Assembly: GCA_017613855.1 (NCBI GenBank)
Contig: JAGACY010000060.1
Coordinates: 1-8,500 of the forward strand
Direction: 5' to 3'
Origin: Pseudomonadota bacterium
GTDB taxonomy: Bacteria; Myxococcota; Bradymonadia; UBA4248
Length of the DNA stretch: 8,500 nucleotides
Part shown: piece after piece, positions 1 to 5,718 of the stretch
Layout: every line of letters starts with the position of its first letter
How positions within the stretch are numbered: position 1 is the stretch's first letter
Program-made: the position numbers and the translations under genes
The notes under the pieces: generated by a model
What the model saw: the letters and a program-made list of their open reading frames with translations, nothing else
Databases searched by the model: none
Told to the model about the DNA's origin: nothing

Positions 1-28
1 CTATAAGCTACAAGCTATAAGCTATATC
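1..28. repeat. Heptamer short tandem repeat array (CTAYAAG)n
   Basis: Four consecutive 7-bp units: CTATAAG, CTACAAG, CTATAAG, CTATATC. The array lies downstream of the cysE stop codon and may continue beyond the window edge. Its period matches the arrays at 5687-5714 and 6365-6392, but the unit sequence differs. Between the array and the cysE stop (29-53) there is only a weak GCTG/CAGC mini-hairpin without a T-run, so I do not call a terminator here. Confidence 0.75.
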
Positions 29-53
29 CACGCTGATTCAGCACAACCGAAAA

Positions 54-1019
54 TTATATATAGAATTCGATGGATAACGGCTGCGTTTGTATCTTTTTGC
101 TGTTGTCCAGAAATCGTACATTTTGATCCGATTGTTTATATAAAACTTTTGTATCAGGTGCGACCGAATGCGTGAGCCAGACATTGGATCCGATGATGCT
201 GCCTGCGCCGACGATAGTATTCCCCCCCAAAATACTCGCACCTGCGTAAATGGTAACATTATCTTCGATAGTGGGATGACGTTTGGCGGTTACGGATTCT
301 TTTTCGGGATCGGGAATGCTCAGCGCGCCCAGTGTCACGCCCTGATAAATCTTGACATGGTTGCCGATGACGCTCGTTTCACCAATGACCACGCCGGTAC
401 CGTGGTCGATAAACAGACTGCGGCCAATCCGTGCACCCGGGTGAATGTCAATGCCTGTGCGGTTGTGAACATACTCGCTCATCATACGAGGGAGAATGGG
501 AACGCCCAAAAGCAAGAGTTCATGCGCCAAACGGTGAATGGCGAGTGCACGTACGCCCGGATAAGATAAGATGATTTCACCATAACTTTTGGCGGCTGGG
601 TCACCTTTGTAGGCTGCAATCACGTCGTCTTTGAGCATTTCGCGAATATAGGGCAGTTTCCCAAAGAAATGCTCTATGATTTCTTCTGCCTGGGTTTCTG
701 AACTCTTGCCGCTGACCTCGAGAGAAATGCGCGATGTGCCGCAATGCTTGGCATACTGCAGACACTTGATAATCAAAGTACGAAGCGAGGTATAGGTTTC
801 GACGAGTTTGTTGGCCAGAATGTATTGAAGACCCGGTTGATATTCGACGCAGTCTACAAGGCCGGGAAAGAGAATGCTCTCGAGATTGTGGGTAATCTCG
901 GTGACACATTCGCGCGTGGGCAGCGGAAAATCCTGAAGATTGGTCAGTTCCGGCATGTCTTCGTAGGATTTGAGAAGCTGAGCTACAGCGGATTCGATGA
1001 TTTTATTCTGATCTTTCAT
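54..1019 (-). CDS. cysE: Serine O-acetyltransferase (CysE/SAT)
   Basis: Transfers acetyl from acetyl-CoA to L-serine, giving O-acetylserine for cysteine synthase; cytoplasmic. The 321-aa product has an all-helical N-terminal part (about 1-185) and a left-handed beta-helix of hexapeptide repeats (about 190-290). The family signature DIHPGARIG (191-199) is followed by DHGTG (205-209), GET (213-215) and RHP (247-249). Aligned by eye to E. coli CysE, D191, H206 and H248 correspond to catalytic Asp143, His158 and His193. The protein is longer than E. coli CysE (273 aa), mostly at the N-terminus. It ends in ...FYI, and a C-terminal isoleucine is the residue that docks into CysK in the cysteine synthase complex. 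The ATG at 1019 overlaps the exbD stop by 4 nt (ATGA). No clear Shine-Dalgarno precedes it, consistent with translational coupling. The function is secure; feedback inhibition and CysK binding are inferred. Confidence 0.96.
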   Translation of the reverse strand: MKDQNKIIESAVAQLLKSYEDMPELTNLQDFPLPTRECVTEITHNLESILFPGLVDCVEYQPGLQYILANKLVETYTSLRTLIIKCLQYAKHCGTSRISLEVSGKSSETQAEEIIEHFFGKLPYIREMLKDDVIAAYKGDPAAKSYGEIILSYPGVRALAIHRLAHELLLLGVPILPRMMSEYVHNRTGIDIHPGARIGRSLFIDHGTGVVIGETSVIGNHVKIYQGVTLGALSIPDPEKESVTAKRHPTIEDNVTIYAGASILGGNTIVGAGSIIGSNVWLTHSVAPDTKVLYKQSDQNVRFLDNSKKIQTQPLSIEFYI

Positions 1020-1450
1020 TGTTTTTGTTTTTCGATGACGAGGTGGACGTGTTGAATGCCGAGTTCTTTGAGCATGTCGAGTGCATCGATGACTTGCCCA
1101 TGTTTTGCCCGATGATCGGCTTTGACATTCACACTGAGTTTGGGTTTGGATACAAGTTGTTCAGCCAAGTAGAGTTTGAGTTCATCCCGGGTTTTGGGAA
1201 TGGCTTCATCTGCCTGATAGAGCGACCCCTTCTCATCAATGAGCAGCGTAATCGCATCCGTTGGCGTCGGGTCTTGTGTCGTCGAGGATTTGGCCAGTTC
1301 AATGTTGATGATCGCTTCTTCGATTTCGGGGCGATCCTCCGTAAATGTCATGGTCAAAAGCAAAAAGACGAGCAGCAGGAATACCACGTCAATGAGCGGG
1401 GTAATGTCCAAACTCGCTTTATATCTGGGCTGAGGGCGTGCAAAATTCAT
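1016..1450 (-). CDS. exbD: ExbD/TolR family proton-channel subunit
   Basis: Biopolymer transport protein of the ExbD/TolR family, 144 aa. It works with ExbB/TolQ in the inner membrane, converting proton motive force into work on an envelope partner. A short basic cytoplasmic tail (1-13) leads into LDITPLIDVVFLLLVFLLL (14-32), the diagnostic start of the single membrane helix; D21 matches the proton-conducting Asp (Asp25 of E. coli ExbD). The periplasmic domain ends with the usual pattern (NVKADHRAKHGQVIDALDML, 108-127, then GIQHVHLVIE). The start overlaps the exbB stop by 4 nt, and the stop overlaps the cysE start by 4 nt. The sequence alone cannot tell whether it acts in TonB-like uptake, Tol-type envelope maintenance or gliding-type motility, because no TonB, TolA or adventurous-motility gene is present. 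Confidence 0.93.
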   Translation of the reverse strand: MNFARPQPRYKASLDITPLIDVVFLLLVFLLLTMTFTEDRPEIEEAIINIELAKSSTTQDPTPTDAITLLIDEKGSLYQADEAIPKTRDELKLYLAEQLVSKPKLSVNVKADHRAKHGQVIDALDMLKELGIQHVHLVIEKQKQ

Positions 1451-2106
1451 GGAGTTTCTTCTTTTGCACTGGGAGGCGGTGCAATCAAATCGACAATTTG
1501 AGTGGTGACTGCCTCGAGATCGAGAAAGATGGTATCGAGTTTGGAATCAAGCCAGCGGTGCAGCAAATAAGCGGGAATGGCAACACACAAACCAGCTGCC
1601 GTCGTCAACAGGGCTTCCCAGATACCTCCCGCCAGCATGCCCGGGTTGGCATGTGCACCGGCAGCATACTCATCTGCAAGACTGCTGAACACCTGGATCA
1701 TACCGGTTACGGTTCCCAAAAGACCGAGCATTGGAGAGATACTTGCGATAATTCCTATGGCCGGAATAAAACGATTGAGAATGGCAAATTGACGTTTGGA
1801 TTCATCCTGAACAGCTTCCTGAATGGATTCGCGCTTTAAATGACGATGCTGTATCACGCATTTAGCCAATTCGGAAAGTGCACAGGGATGAGAATCGCAT
1901 AAGGTCAGGGCGCGCTCAAACTGCGACTCCTTGATGGCATCCAAAAGGGGCGATTTGAGCTGTTCGAGGTGCTTTTTGGCACTTTTTAATGCAATCCAGC
2001 GCTCGATAAAAAAGCCGATTGCGGCTATCGAACACAGGATAATAAAAATCATAAGTACGCCGCCTTTCGTCAGAAAGTCGAACGCATTGCTGAAAAAATT
2101 CGTCAT
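1447..2106 (-). CDS. exbB: MotA/TolQ/ExbB family proton-channel protein
   Basis: Partner of the downstream ExbD in a proton-driven inner-membrane motor; 219 aa. Three membrane helices are visible: about 14-36, 113-138 (with SPMLGLLGTVTGMIQVF at 124-140) and 161-183 (GIWEALLTTAAGLCVAIPAY). The last two carry the family's hallmark LGLLGTVxGMI and EAL-x2-TAxGL-x-VAIPA motifs. Between helices 1 and 2 is the usual cytoplasmic region (about 37-110). The length is near that of typical ExbB/TolQ. The ATG at 2106 has no obvious Shine-Dalgarno; the upstream bases are A-rich (caaattataaa). The stop codon overlaps the exbD ATG as ATGA, so the two subunits are probably translated in a coupled manner. It is the first gene of the exbB-exbD-cysE cluster and follows the lipoprotein gene after 85 nt. 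Confidence 0.94.
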   Translation of the reverse strand: MTNFFSNAFDFLTKGGVLMIFIILCSIAAIGFFIERWIALKSAKKHLEQLKSPLLDAIKESQFERALTLCDSHPCALSELAKCVIQHRHLKRESIQEAVQDESKRQFAILNRFIPAIGIIASISPMLGLLGTVTGMIQVFSSLADEYAAGAHANPGMLAGGIWEALLTTAAGLCVAIPAYLLHRWLDSKLDTIFLDLEAVTTQIVDLIAPPPSAKEETP

Positions 2107-2136
2107 TTTATAATTTGTCTTTGTTCAAAGGAGATT

Positions 2137-2163
2137 GGCACATTCTCATCGCAAGAATGTGTC
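2137..2163. repeat. Inverted repeat / hairpin upstream of exbB
   Basis: Arms CACATTCT (2139-2146) and AGAATGTG (2154-2161) are perfect reverse complements around a 7-nt loop. The stem extends to 10 pairs if one G-U pair is allowed. It sits in the 85-nt gap between the lipoprotein stop and the exbB start. In the minus-strand direction no T-run follows, so it is not a canonical intrinsic terminator. It may be an operator, an mRNA processing or attenuation hairpin, or a weak terminator for the lipoprotein gene. Confidence 0.5.
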
Positions 2164-2191
2164 AAATCTAAAATGACACCACCTGAGGGGA

Positions 2192-3895
2192 TTATTCCGC
2201 AAAACAATCAATCGGGCCGAATTTGAAATCCTGATTGTTCAACTCACCAAATACCATCGGATCTCCATGGCTCGTATTGGTATATTTGCGAATCTCATAA
2301 ACGGCTCCCCCCATGCGGTCACAAGAACCTGGGCCGGTTTCATACCCCGCTGCGGCTACGACCGTTTTGCCCGATACAGGATCAATCACGAGGTATTTCG
2401 TGCCTTTCTTAGGCTTGGTTACACTTTCCCAGTTCATGTTAATGTACCAGGCTTCCGCATCGGCAGGAACAAATTTGCCGGAACTGCCCGATCCGATATT
2501 GCCGCCTTCTGCCGGGCACCATTTGTCACCGCTGCTGGTACCTGCGCCAAATAATTCATCGGTATAGGCTTTGTGAGTATCGATGTGATCGGTTTGGGTC
2601 GAGGGCCACCAGGTCGAACCATTGTCGTACAGTTCGCGATCATGATCCGTGACGAGATGCGCTTCGGTCGCAACAGGACCTGCTGCAGGCATGTTGACAT
2701 CCCCGCATGATTTGCGCCTGTCCATCACACTCGTCTTCATGCCGCATTTGCTCGAGGAGGGGATAAATGTTACTTGCAGTGTATATTCACCGGCATTCTT
2801 GGGGGCGCCATACGTATCAGCACTGATATAATAGGTGCCGGGTTCCAGATAATAGCCTGTTCCTTTGTCACTTCTGGCAACACAGCTATTCGCGTCCAGT
2901 GATTTTAAAATATGTACATCGACATCGACTTTGTCGCCATCCGAAACGCCAACAGCCAGATACCCTGGCTCATCGACTTTGATGACATAGTAATCCTCCG
3001 GTCCCGACTCGTTGGCGACGCCATCTTTGTTAAAATCATGACATGATGGGTATTCCGAAATGACATTCGTACTCTTCGAGGTATCGCCATGAATGGTTTG
3101 ATGGTGACTGGTGATTGGGATCGGACAAATGGGCAGTCCCGTACAATCCACGCTCCAGTCTTTGCAATGCCCCGAGTCACAGCCATACTCGCATTTCTCG
3201 TCCTTACCCCATTCCAGACAATTGTCTCCATTGTAATCGCCGCATGTCTGTATGGAATCTCCCTGGCATTGTTTATCGCCAACATTGTTGCATGCATTGG
3301 TACATGTCTGTTCTGGAATCTGGCAAATACCGTTGGTGCACTTGGCACCCTCCTGACAAGGAATCGCTTGTGACCATTCTTTGCAGCCATCCCCATCGGA
3401 ATCATGACATGTTCTGAATGAGGTGTCACTGACGCATTCTGCATCAATATCACAAGTATTGGCACATGTCGGAGCCTGCTGTATACAGGCCATCCCCTGA
3501 CATTGAGTGCCTTCGGGGCAGAGAGTTGCATCCGTCCATTCCTTGCATCCATCATCATTGGTGTCTTTGCAGTATCGGACATGATTGTTATCCACACATT
3601 CGGATGTGCCTTCGCAAGTATCTGAACAAAACGGAATGGGGTCCGGATCAGTAGGATCTGGCTCGGTTGGGCCCGGATCGGTTGGCCCTGGATCGGTCGG
3701 CCCTGGATCGGTTGGGGTTGGATCGGTTGGGGTTGGATCCGTTGGGTCCGGATCGACAGGTTTTTCTTTTTGCGGTTTTTCCGAAGGACTGGTTGTATCC
3801 CCATCTATATAATAGCTTGGGAAGGTGGGGGTATCTGCACATCCTGTCAATAGCAATACTGAGATGAACGATGTTATGAATAGTGCGTTTCTCAT
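2192..3895 (-). CDS. Cys-rich modular lipoprotein with PPC-like domain
   Basis: Predicted lipoprotein of 567 aa; function unknown. A signal peptide ends in lipobox LLTGC with C19 as the lipidated residue. A low-complexity linker (48-87) contains eight 5-residue D/E-P-x-P-T units. Three 8-Cys modules follow (90-137, 144-191, 198-244). The first two have identical spacing C-x3-C-x5-C-x8-C-x7-C-x8-C-x5-C-x4-C, and each of the three has an Asp/Asn-rich loop such as CHDSDGDGC. Residues about 295-378 resemble a bacterial pre-peptidase C-terminal (PPC) beta-sandwich: DYYVIKVDEPGYLAV, then LEPGTYYISADTY and GEYTLQVTF. The last 180 residues (384-567) are an unrecognised domain with TKYLVIDPVSGKTVVAAAGY (499-518). 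The ATG at 3895 is set by a strong Shine-Dalgarno. The gene starts 27 nt after the 285-aa membrane protein and probably shares its transcript. PPC domains usually accompany secreted enzymes, but no protease motif is visible here. Confidence 0.88.
   Translation of the reverse strand: MRNALFITSFISVLLLTGCADTPTFPSYYIDGDTTSPSEKPQKEKPVDPDPTDPTPTDPTPTDPGPTDPGPTDPGPTEPDPTDPDPIPFCSDTCEGTSECVDNNHVRYCKDTNDDGCKEWTDATLCPEGTQCQGMACIQQAPTCANTCDIDAECVSDTSFRTCHDSDGDGCKEWSQAIPCQEGAKCTNGICQIPEQTCTNACNNVGDKQCQGDSIQTCGDYNGDNCLEWGKDEKCEYGCDSGHCKDWSVDCTGLPICPIPITSHHQTIHGDTSKSTNVISEYPSCHDFNKDGVANESGPEDYYVIKVDEPGYLAVGVSDGDKVDVDVHILKSLDANSCVARSDKGTGYYLEPGTYYISADTYGAPKNAGEYTLQVTFIPSSSKCGMKTSVMDRRKSCGDVNMPAAGPVATEAHLVTDHDRELYDNGSTWWPSTQTDHIDTHKAYTDELFGAGTSSGDKWCPAEGGNIGSGSSGKFVPADAEAWYINMNWESVTKPKKGTKYLVIDPVSGKTVVAAAGYETGPGSCDRMGGAVYEIRKYTNTSHGDPMVFGELNNQDFKFGPIDCFAE
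3635..3754 (-). repeat. 15-bp tandem repeat encoding D-P-x-P-T linker
   Basis: Eight 15-bp units in frame within the lipoprotein gene encode DPDPT, DPTPT, DPTPT, DPGPT, DPGPT, DPGPT, EPDPT and DPDPI (residues 48-87). The third codon varies (D, T, G). Several neighbouring DNA units are nearly identical, so copy number could change by slippage without breaking the frame. The protein segment is an extended, acidic Pro/Thr spacer, lifting the Cys-rich modules away from the membrane anchor. Confidence 0.85.
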
Positions 3896-3899
3896 ATAT

Positions 3900-3905
3900 C
3901 CCTCC
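3900..3905 (-). promoter_or_regulatory. Shine-Dalgarno of the Cys-rich lipoprotein gene
   Basis: On the minus strand GGAGGG is followed by ATAT and then ATG at 3895, an almost ideal ribosome binding site. It is the best one in the window and fixes the start. exbB, exbD, cysE and the 206-aa gene lack such a site. Confidence 0.8.
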
Positions 3906-3922
3906 GGTGTCGAATGATTTCT

Positions 3923-4780
3923 TTAACCTTCGTTTTGAACTTTTTTCATAATTCTTGTTGGAACTTCTCTTTCTGGTTGAATCGCCTTCACTTTGATTTC
4001 AATCCAGTGATATCCGTGACCTAAAAACACGAAATGCAGGAACATCAGAAATACATTGAGCGAAAATCCCACAAATGACACACCAAGCAGAAATCTGGGC
4101 TTCTCTGGAAATGGCGGATTGACGAGCAAATCGTAATAAGCCCATCCCACAAAGGCCATAATGCCCAATGTGCCTAAAACCGTCACGACCATCATAAACC
4201 TTCTCATGGTGCGGTAGGAAGTGTGATAGATGACCGTTTGTGCGAACAAAATCCCTGCAATGACAAACAGAGCCAGCAGGTAGTTTGGCGAAATAATCGA
4301 AAAATGAATCAATCCGAACGAAAATCCAATGACATTAAAGAGAATCTGAAGCAGGGTAACGGGCCAGAGCGCCACACGCCCCGGAACACGAACGCGCTCA
4401 CCAAAGACTTCCACACCTTTTTGATGCCGCAAATCCATTTCCAAAATGGTTTTGTGAGCATCACGAATTTGCTCATCGCGGCGTGTTTCTGCGGGCTTGT
4501 CTTCATCCAGCAGCAGTTCGTATCCCGTTGGGTCGGATAAGTCGATTTCGAGCGTTGTATCCGTTTCGCCGCGCAATTTCTCCGACGGATCCGATGACTC
4601 AGATCCGGCTTCGTCCCGCGCCGCTTCAGTTTGCAGCGCCTGCATCAGCTCCTTTGGCGTCATGTCGGTGTCTGTACTGGTATCCGCCTCTGTCTGAACG
4701 GATTGCTTGAGTTCCGACGCATCCAAAGTGATCGTGCTTTGCGCTGATTCTGCTGTATTGTGCTGCTCTTTATTATCCAC
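3923..4780 (-). CDS. Membrane protein with acidic N-terminal tail and four helices
   Basis: Not recognised as a known family. The 285-aa product has a long polar, acidic N-terminal region (1-130) rich in Asp, Glu, Ser and Thr. Four hydrophobic segments follow, at about 140-160, 165-184, 196-217 and 230-253, and a basic C-terminal tail. The topology suggests an inner-membrane protein with both tails in the cytoplasm. The tail holds three similar short motifs: STITLDAS (15-22), TTLEIDLS (75-82) and TILEMDLR (111-118). The start codon is GTG; the next in-frame ATG is codon 40, and an in-frame TAA lies 24 nt upstream of the GTG. Only a poorly spaced purine run (AAAGGG) precedes it, so the start is moderately sure. 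It ends 27 nt before the Cys-rich lipoprotein gene, which suggests co-transcription. A perfect palindrome lies about 47 nt upstream. Confidence 0.8.
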   Translation of the reverse strand: MDNKEQHNTAESAQSTITLDASELKQSVQTEADTSTDTDMTPKELMQALQTEAARDEAGSESSDPSEKLRGETDTTLEIDLSDPTGYELLLDEDKPAETRRDEQIRDAHKTILEMDLRHQKGVEVFGERVRVPGRVALWPVTLLQILFNVIGFSFGLIHFSIISPNYLLALFVIAGILFAQTVIYHTSYRTMRRFMMVVTVLGTLGIMAFVGWAYYDLLVNPPFPEKPRFLLGVSFVGFSLNVFLMFLHFVFLGHGYHWIEIKVKAIQPEREVPTRIMKKVQNEG

Positions 4781-4826
4781 GCTGGCAACCGCCCTTTAAC
4801 CGTCAACACATCATCGCATTGACTCC

Positions 4827-4840
4827 TGTGTATATACACA
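4827..4840. promoter_or_regulatory. Perfect 14-bp palindrome, candidate operator
   Basis: TGTGTATATACACA is a perfect dyad located 47-60 nt upstream of the GTG of the 285-aa membrane protein gene. Its TATATA/TATACA core could double as a -10 element on the minus strand, but I found no good -35 at 16-18 nt. With one flanking base the plus strand reads CTGT-N8-ACAA, one base away from the E. coli-type LexA box CTGT-N8-ACAG. Myxobacterial LexA boxes differ, so a LexA role is only a remote possibility. The following AGGAG (minus strand, 4822-4826) opens only a mini-ORF of two or three codons. Confidence 0.4.
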
Positions 4841-4874
4841 AATTTTTGGCGAATAGAAGAATAGAATGTTTTTA

Positions 4875-4946
4875 TGCGCGGCTATTGGCTTCGCCAATAC
4901 GCCTTGCGCGGACTCGCTATTGTGGCCTTGGCCACAATACGCTCGC
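4875..4946. repeat. Two tandem palindromic repeat units (REP-like)
   Basis: Unit 1 (4875-4904) and unit 2 (4905-4946) both begin with TGCGCGG and contain CTATTG ... CAATACGC around a palindrome. Unit 1 folds as TATTGGC-TTC-GCCAATA (4883-4899, 7 bp). Unit 2 folds as TATTGTGGCC-TT-GGCCACAATA (4918-4939, 10 bp before loop strain). The pairing is kept although the stem bases differ, suggesting selection for structure. The units sit 10 nt downstream of the stop of the 206-aa gene on the minus strand. No T-run follows on that strand, so this is a REP-like element or 3' mRNA stabiliser and not a standard terminator. Just beyond, 4851-4866 holds an 8-bp direct repeat (GAATAGAA twice). Confidence 0.8.
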
Positions 4947-4955
4947 CATTCGATT

Positions 4956-5576
4956 TTATTGAATCTCCTTGAGCCACTGCAAAAGAACGACTAAATCCTG
5001 ATTATCTCCAAGGGTTTCACCCAGCACAGCCATCGAATCATTGATATTCGCCAATAAGCGCGAACGCTTTAAAAATCCAGGAGGTTCAATCGCAAGACTG
5101 TCTATCGTACTGAGTGCAATGGCTTCTTCTGCATGCTTTGGGGTCATACGAACGCCCTGATAGATGCACTTCTTACTCGGGCTGACATAAATCACAATAT
5201 CGCGCAGCAACGTCGAAATGGCTGCACAGACCGAAATAATACCGCCTGCCGCAAGCAGGAAATTCCCGAAAAATTTAAGGAACTCCTCACTTCTGCGCGA
5301 ATAATCGGCAATAAAATCGGGCAGATAAAAGATGGCGAGTACAATGAGAGCTATGATAAATGCCTCAAAAAAAGAAATGAAAAATCGCTTCACCCGCATC
5401 GAAGTTGTAGGGGATATCCGCACCCAATCGGCGATACCGCCGATCTCTTCGTCAATACAGACGGCTTTCAGATTCTTTGAGAATGCAGGCAAGGACGGCG
5501 CTTTTACGGTTTCTGCACTTTCCTGTGCTGCTGTTTCTGCATGATTTTTTGCAAGTTTTCTTTTGGCTTTTGGCAT
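4956..5576 (-). CDS. Hypothetical two-helix membrane protein, possible PH-like C-terminal part
   Basis: Unrecognised 206-aa protein. A very basic N-terminus (KAKRKLAK) and a polar stretch (to about 60) precede membrane helix 1 (about 64-84) and helix 2 (about 103-122). A short acidic/basic loop (DYSRRSEEF) lies between them. The C-terminal 80 residues look like alternating strands ending in a helix (DIVIYVSPSKKCIYQ at 126-140, ALSTIDSLAIEPPG at 154-167, DLVVLLQWLKEI at 194-205). This resembles the bacterial PH-like domains often found behind two membrane helices, but I cannot confirm the family. Both tails are probably cytoplasmic. The ATG at 5576 lacks a clear Shine-Dalgarno. The gene stands alone, flanked by a GC-rich hairpin upstream and palindromic repeats downstream, so it is likely its own transcription unit. 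Confidence 0.72.
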   Translation of the reverse strand: MPKAKRKLAKNHAETAAQESAETVKAPSLPAFSKNLKAVCIDEEIGGIADWVRISPTTSMRVKRFFISFFEAFIIALIVLAIFYLPDFIADYSRRSEEFLKFFGNFLLAAGGIISVCAAISTLLRDIVIYVSPSKKCIYQGVRMTPKHAEEAIALSTIDSLAIEPPGFLKRSRLLANINDSMAVLGETLGDNQDLVVLLQWLKEIQ

Positions 5577-5638
5577 TTTTGCAATTCTTATTCACAAAGT
5601 ATTCTGGGAATGTCACTTTTAATCGTGCATCATGCCTG

Positions 5639-5668
5639 GTCATAGGCACAAATACGATATTTTATCAA
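5639..5668 (-). promoter_or_regulatory. Possible sigma-70-type promoter for the 206-aa gene
   Basis: On the minus strand TTGATA (5668-5663) and TATGAC (5644-5639) are 18 nt apart, about 63 nt upstream of the ATG at 5576. The location fits, since a terminator-like hairpin separates this gene from the one before. Both boxes match the consensus only partly, so this is a weak call. I see no other function in the rest of 5577-5686. Confidence 0.2.
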
Positions 5669-5686
5669 AACCCTCCGAGATTGCCA

Positions 5687-5714
5687 TACAATTGCGCATT
5701 GCGAATTGCGAATT
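5687..5714. repeat. Heptamer repeat array, family YACAATT-(SCGMATT)3
   Basis: Plus-strand units are TACAATT, GCGCATT, GCGAATT and GCGAATT, 28 bp in total. The array at 6365-6392 has the same architecture: one YACAATT unit, then three SCGMATT units. It lies between the GC-rich hairpin (5719-5751) and the promoter region of the 206-aa gene. Confidence 0.75.
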
Positions 5715-5718
5715 GAAA

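Noticed and set aside
168..569. Plus-strand open frame of 133 codons inside cysE
   Set aside because: It is antisense to the well-conserved catalytic beta-helix of CysE and its product has no domain-like features.
1019..1501. Plus-strand open frame of 160 codons across exbD
   Set aside because: Antisense shadow of the strongly recognisable ExbD frame; composition is Phe/Cys-rich and not protein-like.
2160..2165. TTGACA on the minus strand as a -35 box for exbB
   Set aside because: No acceptable -10 hexamer at 16-18 nt, and the motif overlaps the hairpin arm; chance occurrence is likely.
2905..3804. Minus-strand open frame of 299 codons overlapping the Cys-rich lipoprotein
   Set aside because: It is an alternative frame of the same strand. 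The lipoprotein frame has a signal peptide, lipobox, exact Cys spacing and a strong ribosome site, whereas this frame gives low-complexity Gln/Pro/Ile text from the repeat and then basic noise.
3585..3867. Gly/Ser/Val-rich open frames on the plus strand over the 15-bp repeat
   Set aside because: Product of reading the 15-bp tandem repeat in other frames; no start signal or domain.
4822..4826. AGGAG with a following ATG as a hidden small gene
   Set aside because: Frames starting there close after two or three codons; at most a leader peptide, with no supporting features.
4826..4841. LexA box
   Set aside because: One base short of the E. coli-type consensus, and SOS boxes in the suspected lineage differ; kept only as an unassigned palindrome.
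5452..5649. 65-codon minus-strand frame at the start of the 206-aa gene
   Set aside because: Lys/Asn/Ser-rich out-of-frame reading of the same region, without a ribosome site; the two-helix protein frame is favoured.
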